From Bacteroidales bacterium M8 (lineage in GTDB: Bacteria; Bacteroidota; Bacteroidia; Bacteroidales; Muribaculaceae), in contig LUJS01000031.1 in NCBI GenBank assembly GCA_001689495.1, positions 20,325-84,324 on the forward strand: DNA of 64,000 nt. The letters run 5' to 3'. Under the pieces are notes generated by a model. It was given only the letters and a program-made list of their open reading frames with translations, searched no databases and was not told the DNA's origin. The position numbers and the translations under genes are program-made. Below are positions 55,837 to 63,951 of the stretch, one piece after another (positions within the stretch are counted from its first letter, which is position 1; each line of letters begins with the position of its first letter).

Positions 55837-55868
55837 TTTGCACGGTCCGAAAAAAGTGCCTAACTTTG
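55837..55868 (+). promoter_or_regulatory. Promoter of the tRNA-Val pair
   Basis: TTTG (55837-55840), 20 nt, TAACTTTG (55861-55868), about 20 nt ahead of the first tRNA. Confidence 0.75.
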
Positions 55869-55887
55869 CATCGCTTTAAGCAAGAAA

Positions 55888-55962
55888 GGGCGCTTAGCTC
55901 AGCTGGTTCAGAGCGTCTGCCTTACAAGCAGAGGGTCGGGGGTTCGAATCCCTCAGCGCCCA
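55888..55962 (+). tRNA. tRNA-Val (anticodon TAC), copy 1
   Basis: Full cloverleaf: acceptor GGGCGCT/AGCGCCC, D stem GCTC/GAGC, anticodon loop CTTACAA in stem TCTGC/GCAGA, T arm GGGGGTTCGAATCCCTC. The 3' CCA is encoded (55963-55965). Confidence 0.95.
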
Positions 55963-56003
55963 CCACTTCAAAACCTCTCTTGCTTAAAACAATCCCCTTC
56001 GAG

Positions 56004-56078
56004 GGGCGCTTAGCTCAGCTGGTTCAGAGCGTCTGCCTTACAAGCAGAGGGTCGGGGGTTCGAATCCCTCAGCGCCCA
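56004..56078 (+). tRNA. tRNA-Val (anticodon TAC), copy 2
   Basis: Identical in sequence to copy 1 across all 75 nt, but the bases after the discriminator are CAA, so CCA is not encoded and must be added after transcription. Separated from copy 1 by a 41-nt spacer. Confidence 0.95.
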
Positions 56079-56085
56079 CAACAAC

Positions 56086-56118
56086 ATAGCCGATTCCTGC
56101 AAGGGTTTCGGCTATTTT
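56086..56118 (+). terminator. Terminator after the tRNA pair
   Basis: ATAGCCGA/TCGGCTAT stem (56086-56093/56108-56115) running into TTTT. It separates the tRNAs from prfB. Confidence 0.7.
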
Positions 56119-56159
56119 CATAACCAATTGAATATCACCATCAAAATCTCCCACTCCAA

Positions 56160-57275
56160 ATGATTACTCAGGAACAGCTCAAAGAGACTGCCGAGCGCAG
56201 AGACTCGCTGAAAAAGTATCTCGATGTCGACAATAAGAAGATTCAGGTCGAAGAGGAAGAGCTGCGCACGCATGTGCCCGATTTCTGGGAACATCCCGTC
56301 GAGGCCCGCGCCCAGATGAAGAAGATCAAGGACCTGCAGGCGTGGATCGAGGGATATGAGGAGGTCGAGAAGGCCGTGGGCGAACTCGAGATTGCGTGGG
56401 ATTTCATCAAGGAGGGGCTGGTCGAGGAGGCCGAGCTGGACAAGCTCTATGCCGACGCCATCAGCCTGATAGAGAATCTCGAACTGAAGAACATGCTGCG
56501 CCGCGAGGAGGACAAGATGGGCGTCGTGCTCAAGATCAACTCGGGCGCCGGCGGCACCGAGAGTCAGGACTGGGCACAGATGCTGATGCGCATGTACATG
56601 CGCTGGTGCGAGGCTCACGGATACAAGATCTCCATCGCCAACCTGCTCGAGGGTGACGAGGCCGGCATCAAGTCGTGTACCATCAACGTCGAGGGCGACT
56701 TTGCCTACGGCTACCTCAAGAGCGAGAACGGCGTGCATCGTCTGGTGCGCGTGTCGCCCTATAATGCTCAGGGCAAGCGCATGACGTCGTTTGCGTCTGT
56801 GTTCGTGACCCCGCTTGTCGACGACACCATCGAGGTCAAGGTCGACCCCGCGCTGTTGTCGTGGGATACATTCCGCTCGGGCGGCGCCGGTGGCCAGAAC
56901 GTAAACAAGGTCGAGTCGGGCGTGCGTCTGCGCTATCAGTTCACCGACCCCTATACGGGCGAGCAGGAGGAGATCCTGATCGAGAACACCGAGACCCGCG
57001 ACCAGCCCAAGAACAAGGAGAACGCCATGCGTCAGCTCCGCTCGATACTCTACGACAAGGAGTTGCAGCACCGCCTGCAGGAGCAGGCCAAGATCGAGGC
57101 CGGCAAGATGAAGATAGAGTGGGGCTCGCAGATACGCAGCTACGTGTTCGACGACCGCCGTGTCAAGGACCACCGCACCGGTCATCAGACCGCCGATGTT
57201 GGTGGCGTGATGGATGGCGATCTCGACCCATTCATCAAGGCATACCTCATGGAGTTTGCCGGAAACGAGGAATAA
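56160..57275 (+). CDS. prfB: Peptide chain release factor 2
   Basis: A 371-residue release factor for UGA/UAA stop codons. It carries the catalytic GGQ motif (SGGAGGQNVNKVES near residue 245) and the N-terminal helical domain. The stop-recognition tripeptide, SPF in E. coli RF2, reads SPY here (RVSPYNAQGKR). The reading frame is continuous from ATG, so the programmed +1 frameshift that autoregulates prfB in many bacteria is absent. Confidence 0.95.
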   Translation: MITQEQLKETAERRDSLKKYLDVDNKKIQVEEEELRTHVPDFWEHPVEARAQMKKIKDLQAWIEGYEEVEKAVGELEIAWDFIKEGLVEEAELDKLYADAISLIENLELKNMLRREEDKMGVVLKINSGAGGTESQDWAQMLMRMYMRWCEAHGYKISIANLLEGDEAGIKSCTINVEGDFAYGYLKSENGVHRLVRVSPYNAQGKRMTSFASVFVTPLVDDTIEVKVDPALLSWDTFRSGGAGGQNVNKVESGVRLRYQFTDPYTGEQEEILIENTETRDQPKNKENAMRQLRSILYDKELQHRLQEQAKIEAGKMKIEWGSQIRSYVFDDRRVKDHRTGHQTADVGGVMDGDLDPFIKAYLMEFAGNEE

Positions 57276-57298
57276 CCCCTTTGCCCCAATGATACAGA

Positions 57299-57337
57299 CA
57301 GGCCGCACCCGACACCGGGTGCGGCCTGTGGTTTTTT
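57299..57337 (+). terminator. Intrinsic terminator after prfB
   Basis: AGGCCGCACCC/GGGTGCGGCCT perfect stem (57300-57310/57317-57327) followed by TGTGGTTTTTTT. The T run leads into the TTG of the next promoter. Confidence 0.85.
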
Positions 57338-57366
57338 TGATTTATGGCGTTTTTTGAATAACTTTG
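57337..57366 (+). promoter_or_regulatory. Promoter of the small membrane protein gene
   Basis: TTG (57337-57339), 19 nt, TAACTTTG (57359-57366). The ATG at 57374 lies only 7 nt later, so the mRNA would be leaderless or nearly so. Confidence 0.65.
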
Positions 57367-57373
57367 CAGGTGC

Positions 57374-57784
57374 ATGAGGCATCTAACCTTTTATAACATA
57401 GCAGCAGCCCTGATGCTGTCGGGGTATATCGCCATTGTCGTCGCCGGTGGGGTGGGTGAGTGGTGCCTCCCGTCCTGTCGCGATGATGCATCTTATGTGG
57501 TCTTGGCCGTGCTCTTTGCTCTTATGTTCCTGATGCTGATGGGTGTCAGGATAGTCCCTTACAGATTCAACTTTCCTGTCCATACCGGCAATCGTGACCT
57601 TGATCTGCGCATAATGCGCCGTTTTGTGGACATTACCAATTTCTGCCTCATGTCGGTGTTGGTGCCTATTCTGGCCTCGGCCGTGACGGACGATGCGTGG
57701 TGGATTTTCATAATCTTCATATTCATTGCTTGGCAGGTCTCGCTTTTCGCCCTCATGGGGAGTCGCAAGGGTCGCCGAAGGTGA
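57374..57784 (+). CDS. Small four-helix membrane protein, unknown
   Basis: A 136-residue protein with four hydrophobic segments (about residues 6-26, 40-60, 88-106 and 108-128) and short charged loops ending in GSRKGRRR. No family was recognised. The initiator ATG is 7 nt after a good -7 box; the next ATG (57413) would give a normal leader but would cut the first helix. Single gene between prfB and the LruC lipoprotein. Confidence 0.6.
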   Translation: MRHLTFYNIAAALMLSGYIAIVVAGGVGEWCLPSCRDDASYVVLAVLFALMFLMLMGVRIVPYRFNFPVHTGNRDLDLRIMRRFVDITNFCLMSVLVPILASAVTDDAWWIFIIFIFIAWQVSLFALMGSRKGRRR

Positions 57785-57799
57785 TTCGGGGTGTGTAGG

Positions 57800-57831
57800 T
57801 TTGTGAGTGTGAATTCTTTTAGCTATATTTG
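57800..57831 (+). promoter_or_regulatory. Promoter of the LruC lipoprotein gene
   Basis: TTTG (57800-57803), 20 nt, TATATTTG (57824-57831). An ATG at 57829 overlaps the box, so translation from 57856 is favoured. Confidence 0.75.
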
Positions 57832-57855
57832 CGCCACAAATCTAACATAACCTTA

Positions 57856-60009
57856 ATGTTTTCATCACGTTTTAATTTTTCGGGCAAATTTCCGAAGTTG
57901 TTTGCCCTGTCCGTGCTGTTGTCGTCCGCCTCGTGCGCGGACGTGCCCCTGTCGCCCGACGTGGAGCGGGGCCAGCGCTATGACCGCGAGTTTGTCAAGG
58001 CTATGGGAGTTCCGGCTACGGGCCGCTCTTGGAGCGAGGCGCGGTCAAAGATGATCACTGTCAAGACATCCGTGTCGACGGCCGTGCGGGTCTTCGCCGA
58101 GATTGGCGGCGAGCGTTTTCTGTTCGCATCGCTCGGCAATGTGTGCGGGGCTACTCCGATTATGGTCAACGTGCCCGCCGAGGTCGAGACGCTAATTGTG
58201 TCGGCCAACGGCATGGAATATGCCGTAAGGCCCGGGCAAGTGGTTGATTTGCAGCAAAATATCACCCCCCCCAATTCTCGTAGTGCTCAGACCTATAGGG
58301 CCGGCAAGCTGTCGGCGACCTACGACCCCGACCCCTCGCTCATGCGCACCATTTCGCTGTCTGGTCGAGATCTGCTGATAGACATTCTCAGGAATGTGAT
58401 GCCGGGCAAGGATGATTATTTTGAAAATTACTCCGATAAGACTAACAAATTTTTTTATTCCACGTATCTGACGCCTTCGGATGTGGCGAAGTCCATAAAT
58501 GTCTATCCCCTCTATTGGAGGGAAAACCGTTATGGCGAATCTGATTATCTGTTGGGCGTATATTTCCACAAGTGGACCGGTACCGGCACCGGTATCGTTG
58601 ACGAGATATGCTTTTTCGACCTTGACATGGATGTCAAGTCGTGCGTCGAGGTGAACGAAGGTCGTTGGACCTCGAAAGACGGCAAGGAAGCATACATGTT
58701 CGGTTCCGTGCCGAGGGGGACGAGCTTCGAAGGTAAATTCAAGGGCGCGCATGTCGAATTCGACGGCTTTTCGGGCTCGACTGTCGAGTCGATAGGCTTT
58801 TATGTAAAATCAGGACTCAAAGATACGTATACCGAGGGGTTTGGGCGCGACTGCGAGCATATATCATACACCGAGGCGCGATACAATGGGATGCATTGGG
58901 GCGATAATTTCTGGAATGTAAAGATGCGCGAGATTTGCAACTCTTATGCAGGTTGCGTTCAGCACCTGAGCCAGGGCGTGCTCAATGCCAAGCATCTCGA
59001 TGAGTTTGCCGATGGTTATAACAGGTTCTCGGTCTTTGGGTTCAATGTCCAGCCTGACGGTATCGGAGAGAAGAATCCTGATTTCTCGGACTGTATAATC
59101 GTTGTCGAGACCGGAAACATGGGGCAGGGGCGACAGTTGGTTCATCCCGGCGAGAAATACAAGTATTTCCCGTGGTATCTTGCCGCCGAGGATCTGGGCG
59201 GGTCGTTTGACTGGGATTTCAACGACGTCGTGGTCAATGTCTATGACATCACGACCGACTATTCGCAATATCTGACGCAGGCCAACGGCCATTATCCCGT
59301 GCCAAACCGCAGCATGCGCCGCGTCATCGTCGTGCCCCGCGCCTCGGGCGGCACGCTGCCTGTCTATCTGATGTATCATGGCAAGGTATCGCCGACGGGC
59401 GATGTCGACGGCTATGTGGCCGACTTCGAGAAATCGTTTGTCGAGGGCGATTTCATCATCGGCACCGAGATGCACCGCTGGCTCGGGGCCGACGACCACG
59501 CCGAGCCGCTCAATGTCTCGGGCAACGACATGCCGTGGTCGGGACGTGCCGTAAGTTTCGCCATACCTGTCGATTATCCCGAGGACATAGATGCCCACAG
59601 GCCCCCGCAGGAGCTTGGCGAGGACAACACGCCCATGCACGGATTCTGGGTGATGGTCGACCCGAAGGACAACGGGCGTTTTTACGAGAACGTCAGGTTT
59701 GACCCCGCGGGCGAGGGTGCCGACACCAAGACCGGCTTCACCCCGTTTGCCGGCACGCCGGGCGACGGCACTTATGCCGTCAACGCTCCCAATGACGATA
59801 AGTCCAAGGTGGCCCCGCAGATGATAATGACCTTCTACAACTGGTGCTGGCCGCGCGAGATGGTCGACATCTCCACGGCGTGGTATCTCTTCGGCCCGTG
59901 GGTTAGGGGAGAGGTCGACCAGTGGCACCCAACCGGCGGAGTACCTGAAACTCCGCACTATGACCCTGAAAAAGTCTGCAACGGTCCCATCCCATCGTGG
60001 ACCGAATGA
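57856..60009 (+). CDS. LruC domain-containing lipoprotein
   Basis: A 717-residue exported lipoprotein (signal FPKLFALSVLLSSASC, lipobox ending SASC). The first part (about residues 60-340) has no recognised domain; the second half holds the LruC domain with its calcium-site-like signature GSFDWDFNDVVVNVYDI and the HGFWVMVDP segment near the C-terminus. LruC proteins are surface proteins found in Leptospira and Bacteroidota; role here unknown. Codon use in 58300-58900 is more A/T-rich than the rest, suggesting a variable module. Confidence 0.82.
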   Translation: MFSSRFNFSGKFPKLFALSVLLSSASCADVPLSPDVERGQRYDREFVKAMGVPATGRSWSEARSKMITVKTSVSTAVRVFAEIGGERFLFASLGNVCGATPIMVNVPAEVETLIVSANGMEYAVRPGQVVDLQQNITPPNSRSAQTYRAGKLSATYDPDPSLMRTISLSGRDLLIDILRNVMPGKDDYFENYSDKTNKFFYSTYLTPSDVAKSINVYPLYWRENRYGESDYLLGVYFHKWTGTGTGIVDEICFFDLDMDVKSCVEVNEGRWTSKDGKEAYMFGSVPRGTSFEGKFKGAHVEFDGFSGSTVESIGFYVKSGLKDTYTEGFGRDCEHISYTEARYNGMHWGDNFWNVKMREICNSYAGCVQHLSQGVLNAKHLDEFADGYNRFSVFGFNVQPDGIGEKNPDFSDCIIVVETGNMGQGRQLVHPGEKYKYFPWYLAAEDLGGSFDWDFNDVVVNVYDITTDYSQYLTQANGHYPVPNRSMRRVIVVPRASGGTLPVYLMYHGKVSPTGDVDGYVADFEKSFVEGDFIIGTEMHRWLGADDHAEPLNVSGNDMPWSGRAVSFAIPVDYPEDIDAHRPPQELGEDNTPMHGFWVMVDPKDNGRFYENVRFDPAGEGADTKTGFTPFAGTPGDGTYAVNAPNDDKSKVAPQMIMTFYNWCWPREMVDISTAWYLFGPWVRGEVDQWHPTGGVPETPHYDPEKVCNGPIPSWTE

Positions 60010-60014
60010 TGCTG

Positions 60015-60049
60015 ACGGCCCGGCGCCCCTCGAGGTGTCGGGCCGTTTT
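60015..60049 (+). terminator. Intrinsic terminator after the LruC gene
   Basis: ACGGCCCG/CGGGCCGT stem (60015-60022/60039-60046) followed by TTTT. Confidence 0.75.
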
Positions 60050-60101
60050 GTCGAGCCGGGCCGCGAAAGTGTACGGGTGACGAAAAATATTTGCGGAAGT
60101 G

Positions 60102-60133
60102 TTTGGTAATTAGGAAAATAATTTGTAATTTTG
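60102..60133 (+). promoter_or_regulatory. Promoter of the str/S10 ribosomal operon
   Basis: TTTG (60102-60105), 20 nt, TAATTTTG (60126-60133), 158 nt ahead of rpsL. Confidence 0.75.
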
Positions 60134-60139
60134 CATCGC

Positions 60140-60291
60140 TTTAGGAGAAAACCGGCGTCACGGCAAAGCTAACAAGTTGATAGTTAGCGGTGTCGGGGCG
60201 ATGGATGTGTATAAGAGGCACCTCTCCGTGAGCATCGGAAACATAGAGCAAAACAACAATCACCATATAAAGTCAAACAAAAGAAACTAAG
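60140..60291 (+). promoter_or_regulatory. Leader of the rpsL operon
   Basis: About 150 nt of 5' UTR with a GCTAAC/GTTAGC hairpin (near 60167-60187) and a GAGGCACCTC hairpin (near 60215-60224), ending in the A-rich initiation region. A ribosomal-protein autoregulatory site is plausible but not shown. Confidence 0.4.
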
Positions 60292-60675
60292 ATGCCTACT
60301 ATTCAGCAATTAGTCAGAAAAGGCCGTGTAGCTCTTGAGGACAAGAGCAAGTCACCCGCGCTTGATTCATGCCCCCAGCGTCGTGGCGTGTGCGTGCGTG
60401 TCTACACCACTACCCCCAAAAAGCCTAACTCAGCCATGCGTAAGGTTGCCCGTGTGCGCCTCACCAACGGCAAGGAGGTCAACAGCTACATCCCCGGCGA
60501 GGGTCACAACCTGCAGGAGCACTCGATCGTGCTCGTTCGCGGCGGTCGTGTCAAGGACCTCCCCGGTGTGCGTTACCACATCGTTCGCGGTACACTCGAT
60601 ACATCAGGTGTCAAGGACCGCACCCAGCGCCGTTCAAAGTATGGCGCAAAACGTCCCAAGGCCGCCAAGAAGTAA
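60292..60675 (+). CDS. rpsL: 30S ribosomal protein S12
   Basis: A 127-residue decoding-centre protein. Family signature KKPNSAMRKVARVRLTNG and the loop GGRVKDLPGVRYH are intact, with Lys at the two positions linked to streptomycin response in E. coli. First gene of rpsL, rpsG, fusA, rpsJ, rplC. Confidence 0.98.
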   Translation: MPTIQQLVRKGRVALEDKSKSPALDSCPQRRGVCVRVYTTTPKKPNSAMRKVARVRLTNGKEVNSYIPGEGHNLQEHSIVLVRGGRVKDLPGVRYHIVRGTLDTSGVKDRTQRRSKYGAKRPKAAKK

Positions 60676-60890
60676 TTCAGGCCCCGCTGAAAGACAAAAA
60701 CCATACACGACGCTCCTTTTCTGAAAGACTAAGAAGCAATCATTTTTAAAAACCGAGTCGTAAACCTCTCGTTTTTGATTTGATTGGAAGGCTAAATCAG
60801 GTTGAGTAAACGGACTCCCGGAGGGGAGACCCCGTTGAAGATGAAAGATGCAGCAGCCAAGCAACCAAAAACAAAAACTTAAACAAAACA
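60676..60890 (+). promoter_or_regulatory. rpsL-rpsG intergenic region, possible S7 control site
   Basis: An unusually long 215-nt spacer inside the ribosomal operon. Near 60819-60835 AACGG and CCGTT flank an inner CTCC/GGAG helix, and an A-rich stretch precedes rpsG. In E. coli the rpsL-rpsG spacer binds S7 for feedback control; a comparable role here is inference. No TAnnTTTG promoter was found. Confidence 0.4.
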
Positions 60891-61367
60891 ATGCGTAAAG
60901 CAAAGCCCAAAAAGCGGGTGATTCTCCCCGATCCCGTGTTCAACGACGTGAGAGTCTCCAAGTTCGTCAACCATCTGATGTATGACGGCAAGAAGAACAC
61001 TTCATACACAATCTTCTACTCGGCTCTCGAGCTCGTCAAGGGAAAACTCCCCAACGAGGAGCGCACTGCCCTCGAGGTTTGGAAAAAGGCCCTCGAGAAC
61101 GTGACTCCTCAGGTCGAGGTGAAGTCGCGCCGCGTAGGTGGTGCAACATTTCAGGTCCCCACTGAGATCCGTCCCGACCGCAAGGAATCTATCTCGATGA
61201 AAAACCTTATCCTCTATGCCCGCAAGCGCGGCGGTAAGACCATGGCCGAGAAGCTGGCTGCCGAGATCGTCGACGCCTTCAACGAGCAGGGCGGCGCATA
61301 CAAGCGCAAAGAGGACATGCACAAGATGGCCGAGGCCAACCGTGCATTCGCTCACTTCCGTTTCTAA
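60891..61367 (+). CDS. rpsG: 30S ribosomal protein S7
   Basis: A 158-residue primary binder of the 16S 3' major domain. It shows MRKAKPKKRVILPDPVFND at the start, VEVKSRRVGGATFQVPTEI and the C-terminal HKMAEANRAFAHFRF. Confidence 0.98.
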   Translation: MRKAKPKKRVILPDPVFNDVRVSKFVNHLMYDGKKNTSYTIFYSALELVKGKLPNEERTALEVWKKALENVTPQVEVKSRRVGGATFQVPTEIRPDRKESISMKNLILYARKRGGKTMAEKLAAEIVDAFNEQGGAYKRKEDMHKMAEANRAFAHFRF

Positions 61368-61424
61368 TTCTCTCTCCCACTGCGGAAATAACAGCAAAAC
61401 AAATCATTTAGATTCAAAAAGACA

Positions 61425-63548
61425 ATGGCTAAAGACGACCAGCTCAAATATACGCGCAATATCGGCATTATGGCCCACATTGATGCCGGTAAGACCACAA
61501 CCTCCGAGCGCATCCTCTTCTACACCGGCCTCACCCACAAGATCGGCGAGGTACACGACGGTGCGGCAACAATGGACTGGATGGAGCAGGAGCAGGAGCG
61601 TGGCATCACAATCACTTCTGCCGCCACCACCACATTCTGGAAATATGACGGCCAGCAGTTCAAGATCAACCTGATCGACACTCCGGGACACGTCGATTTC
61701 ACTGTCGAGGTAGAGCGTTCGCTCCGCGTGCTCGACGGTGCCGTGGCCACATTCTGCGCCGTTGGTGGCGTAGAGCCCCAGTCAGAGACCGTTTGGCGTC
61801 AGGCTGACAAATATAATGTGCCCCGTATCGGCTACGTCAACAAGATGGACCGCTCGGGTGCCAACTTCTTCGAGGTAGTGCGTCAGCTCAAGGACGTGCT
61901 CGGCGCAAATCCCTGCCCCATTCAGGTGCCCATCGGCGCCGAGGAGACCTTCAAGGGTGTGGTTGACCTCATCCGCATGAAGGCCATCTTCTGGCACGAC
62001 GAGACCATGGGCGCCGACTACTCCGTAGAGGAGATTCCCGCAGGCCTTCAGGCCGAGGCCGAGGAGTGGCGCGACAAGATGCTCGAGAAGATCGCCGAGT
62101 TCGACGACGCCCTCATGGAGAAATACTTCGACGACCCCTCGACCATCACCGAGGAGGAGGTACGCCGCGCACTGCGCGCCGCTACCCTCAAGATGGAGGT
62201 TGTGCCCATGATCTGCGGCTCGTCGTTCAAGAACAAGGGTGTTCAGTGCCTGCTCGACGCTGTCTGCGCATACCTGCCCAGCCCGCTCGACTCGGGTGCC
62301 ATCGAGGGTACCAACCCCGACGATCCCGATCAGGTAGAGACCCGCGAGCCCTCGAGCGAGGCCCCCATGTGTGCCCTCGCGTTCAAGATTGCCACCGACC
62401 CCTATGTAGGCCGTCTGACATTCTTCCGCGTCTACTCTGGCGACGTTGTCGCCGGCTCGTACGTGCTCAACAGCCGCTCGGGCAAGAAGGAGCGCGTATC
62501 GCGTCTCTTCCAGATGCACTCGAACAAGCAGAACGCCAAGGAGCTCATCGGCTGCGGCGATATAGGCGCAGGCGTAGGCTTCAAGGACATCCGCACAGGT
62601 GATACACTCTGCGACGAGAACCACCCCATCGTGCTCGAGGCAATGGAATTCCCCGAGCCCGTGATCGGCATCGCCGTAGAGCCCAAGACTCAGAAAGACC
62701 TCGACAAGCTCGGCGTTGGCCTCCAGAAGCTGGCCGAGGAGGATCCCACCTTCCGCGTGGAGACCAACGAGGAGACCGGCCAGACCGTCATCTCGGGCAT
62801 GGGCGAGCTTCACCTCGACATCATCATCGACCGTCTCCGCCGCGAGTTCAAGGTAGAGTGCAATCAGGGTCGTCCTCAGGTTACATACAAGGAGGCAATC
62901 ACCAAGCCCGTCGAGCTCCGCGAGGTATTCAAGAAGCAGACCGGTGGTCGCGGTAAGTTTGCCGACATCATCGTGCGCGTAGAGCCTGCCGACGACGATT
63001 TCGAAGGCTCGCTCCAGTTCGTCGACGAGGTCAAGGGCGGTAACATTCCCAAGGAGTTCATCCCCTCGATCCAGAAGGGTTTCACCACGGCCATGAAGAA
63101 CGGCGTTCTCGCAGGCTATCCCCTCGATCGCCTCAAGGTGACCGTGATCGACGGCTCGTTCCACCCCGTCGACTCCGACCAGCTCTCGTTCGAGCTCTGC
63201 GCCATTCAGGCATTCAAGAAGGCTTCCGAGAAGGCCGGCCCCGTGCTGCTCGAGCCCATCTTCAAGGTAGAGGTTGTTACCCCCGAGGAGAGCATGGGCG
63301 ACGTGATCGGTGACCTCAACAAGCGTCGCGGTCAGGTAGAAGGCATGGAGACAAGCCGCAGCGGTGCTCGCATCGTCAAGGCAAAGGCTCCTCTGGCCGA
63401 GATGTTCGGTTATGTGACCGCCCTCCGTACCATCACTTCAGGCCGTGCCACATCGACCATGACCTTCAGCCACTATGCCGAAGTCAGCAGCTCGATCGCC
63501 AAGAACGTACTCACCGAGTGCCAAGGCCGCGTAGACCTCATCAAGTAA
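61425..63548 (+). CDS. fusA: Elongation factor G
   Basis: A 707-residue translocation GTPase. G motifs: AHIDAGKTT (G1), DTPGHVDF (G3), NKMD (G4), then domains II-V to VDLIK. Highly biased codon use marks high expression. No tuf gene follows it; rpsJ comes next, the usual arrangement in Bacteroidota. Confidence 0.98.
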   Translation: MAKDDQLKYTRNIGIMAHIDAGKTTTSERILFYTGLTHKIGEVHDGAATMDWMEQEQERGITITSAATTTFWKYDGQQFKINLIDTPGHVDFTVEVERSLRVLDGAVATFCAVGGVEPQSETVWRQADKYNVPRIGYVNKMDRSGANFFEVVRQLKDVLGANPCPIQVPIGAEETFKGVVDLIRMKAIFWHDETMGADYSVEEIPAGLQAEAEEWRDKMLEKIAEFDDALMEKYFDDPSTITEEEVRRALRAATLKMEVVPMICGSSFKNKGVQCLLDAVCAYLPSPLDSGAIEGTNPDDPDQVETREPSSEAPMCALAFKIATDPYVGRLTFFRVYSGDVVAGSYVLNSRSGKKERVSRLFQMHSNKQNAKELIGCGDIGAGVGFKDIRTGDTLCDENHPIVLEAMEFPEPVIGIAVEPKTQKDLDKLGVGLQKLAEEDPTFRVETNEETGQTVISGMGELHLDIIIDRLRREFKVECNQGRPQVTYKEAITKPVELREVFKKQTGGRGKFADIIVRVEPADDDFEGSLQFVDEVKGGNIPKEFIPSIQKGFTTAMKNGVLAGYPLDRLKVTVIDGSFHPVDSDQLSFELCAIQAFKKASEKAGPVLLEPIFKVEVVTPEESMGDVIGDLNKRRGQVEGMETSRSGARIVKAKAPLAEMFGYVTALRTITSGRATSTMTFSHYAEVSSSIAKNVLTECQGRVDLIK

Positions 63549-63573
63549 GAGACACTTTCATTCAACTAACAAT

Positions 63574-63879
63574 ATGGACCAGACAATCAGAATCAAACTC
63601 AAGTCCTACGACTACAACCTCGTTGACAAGTCGGCCGAGAAGATTGTGAAGACCGTCAAGGCCACCGGAGCCGTCATCTCGGGTCCCATACCCCTGCCGA
63701 CTCACCGCCGCATCTTCACCGTCAACCGCTCAACCTTCGTCAACAAGAAGGCCCGCGAGCAGTTCCAGCTCTCGAGCTACAAGCGCCTGATCGACATCCA
63801 CAACTCGACCGGCAAGACCGTGGACGCCCTCATGAAGCTCGAGCTCCCCTCGGGCGTAGAGGTCGAAATCAAGGTCTGA
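63574..63879 (+). CDS. rpsJ: 30S ribosomal protein S10
   Basis: A 101-residue ribosomal protein with the S10 core IRIKLKSYDYNLVDKSAEKIV, SGPIPLPTHRRIFTVNRS and the C-terminal LPSGVEVEIKV. Begins the S10 segment of the operon. Confidence 0.98.
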   Translation: MDQTIRIKLKSYDYNLVDKSAEKIVKTVKATGAVISGPIPLPTHRRIFTVNRSTFVNKKAREQFQLSSYKRLIDIHNSTGKTVDALMKLELPSGVEVEIKV

Positions 63880-63951
63880 TACCCGTAAGGATCTGAGAAC
63901 AATTCAAACAAAAGCAACTCCATCAGTTCACATTTTCTAAATCAAAGAGAA

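Noticed and set aside
56160..56260. Programmed +1 frameshift site in prfB
   Set aside because: The frame is open from ATG through the region where the in-frame UGA usually lies.
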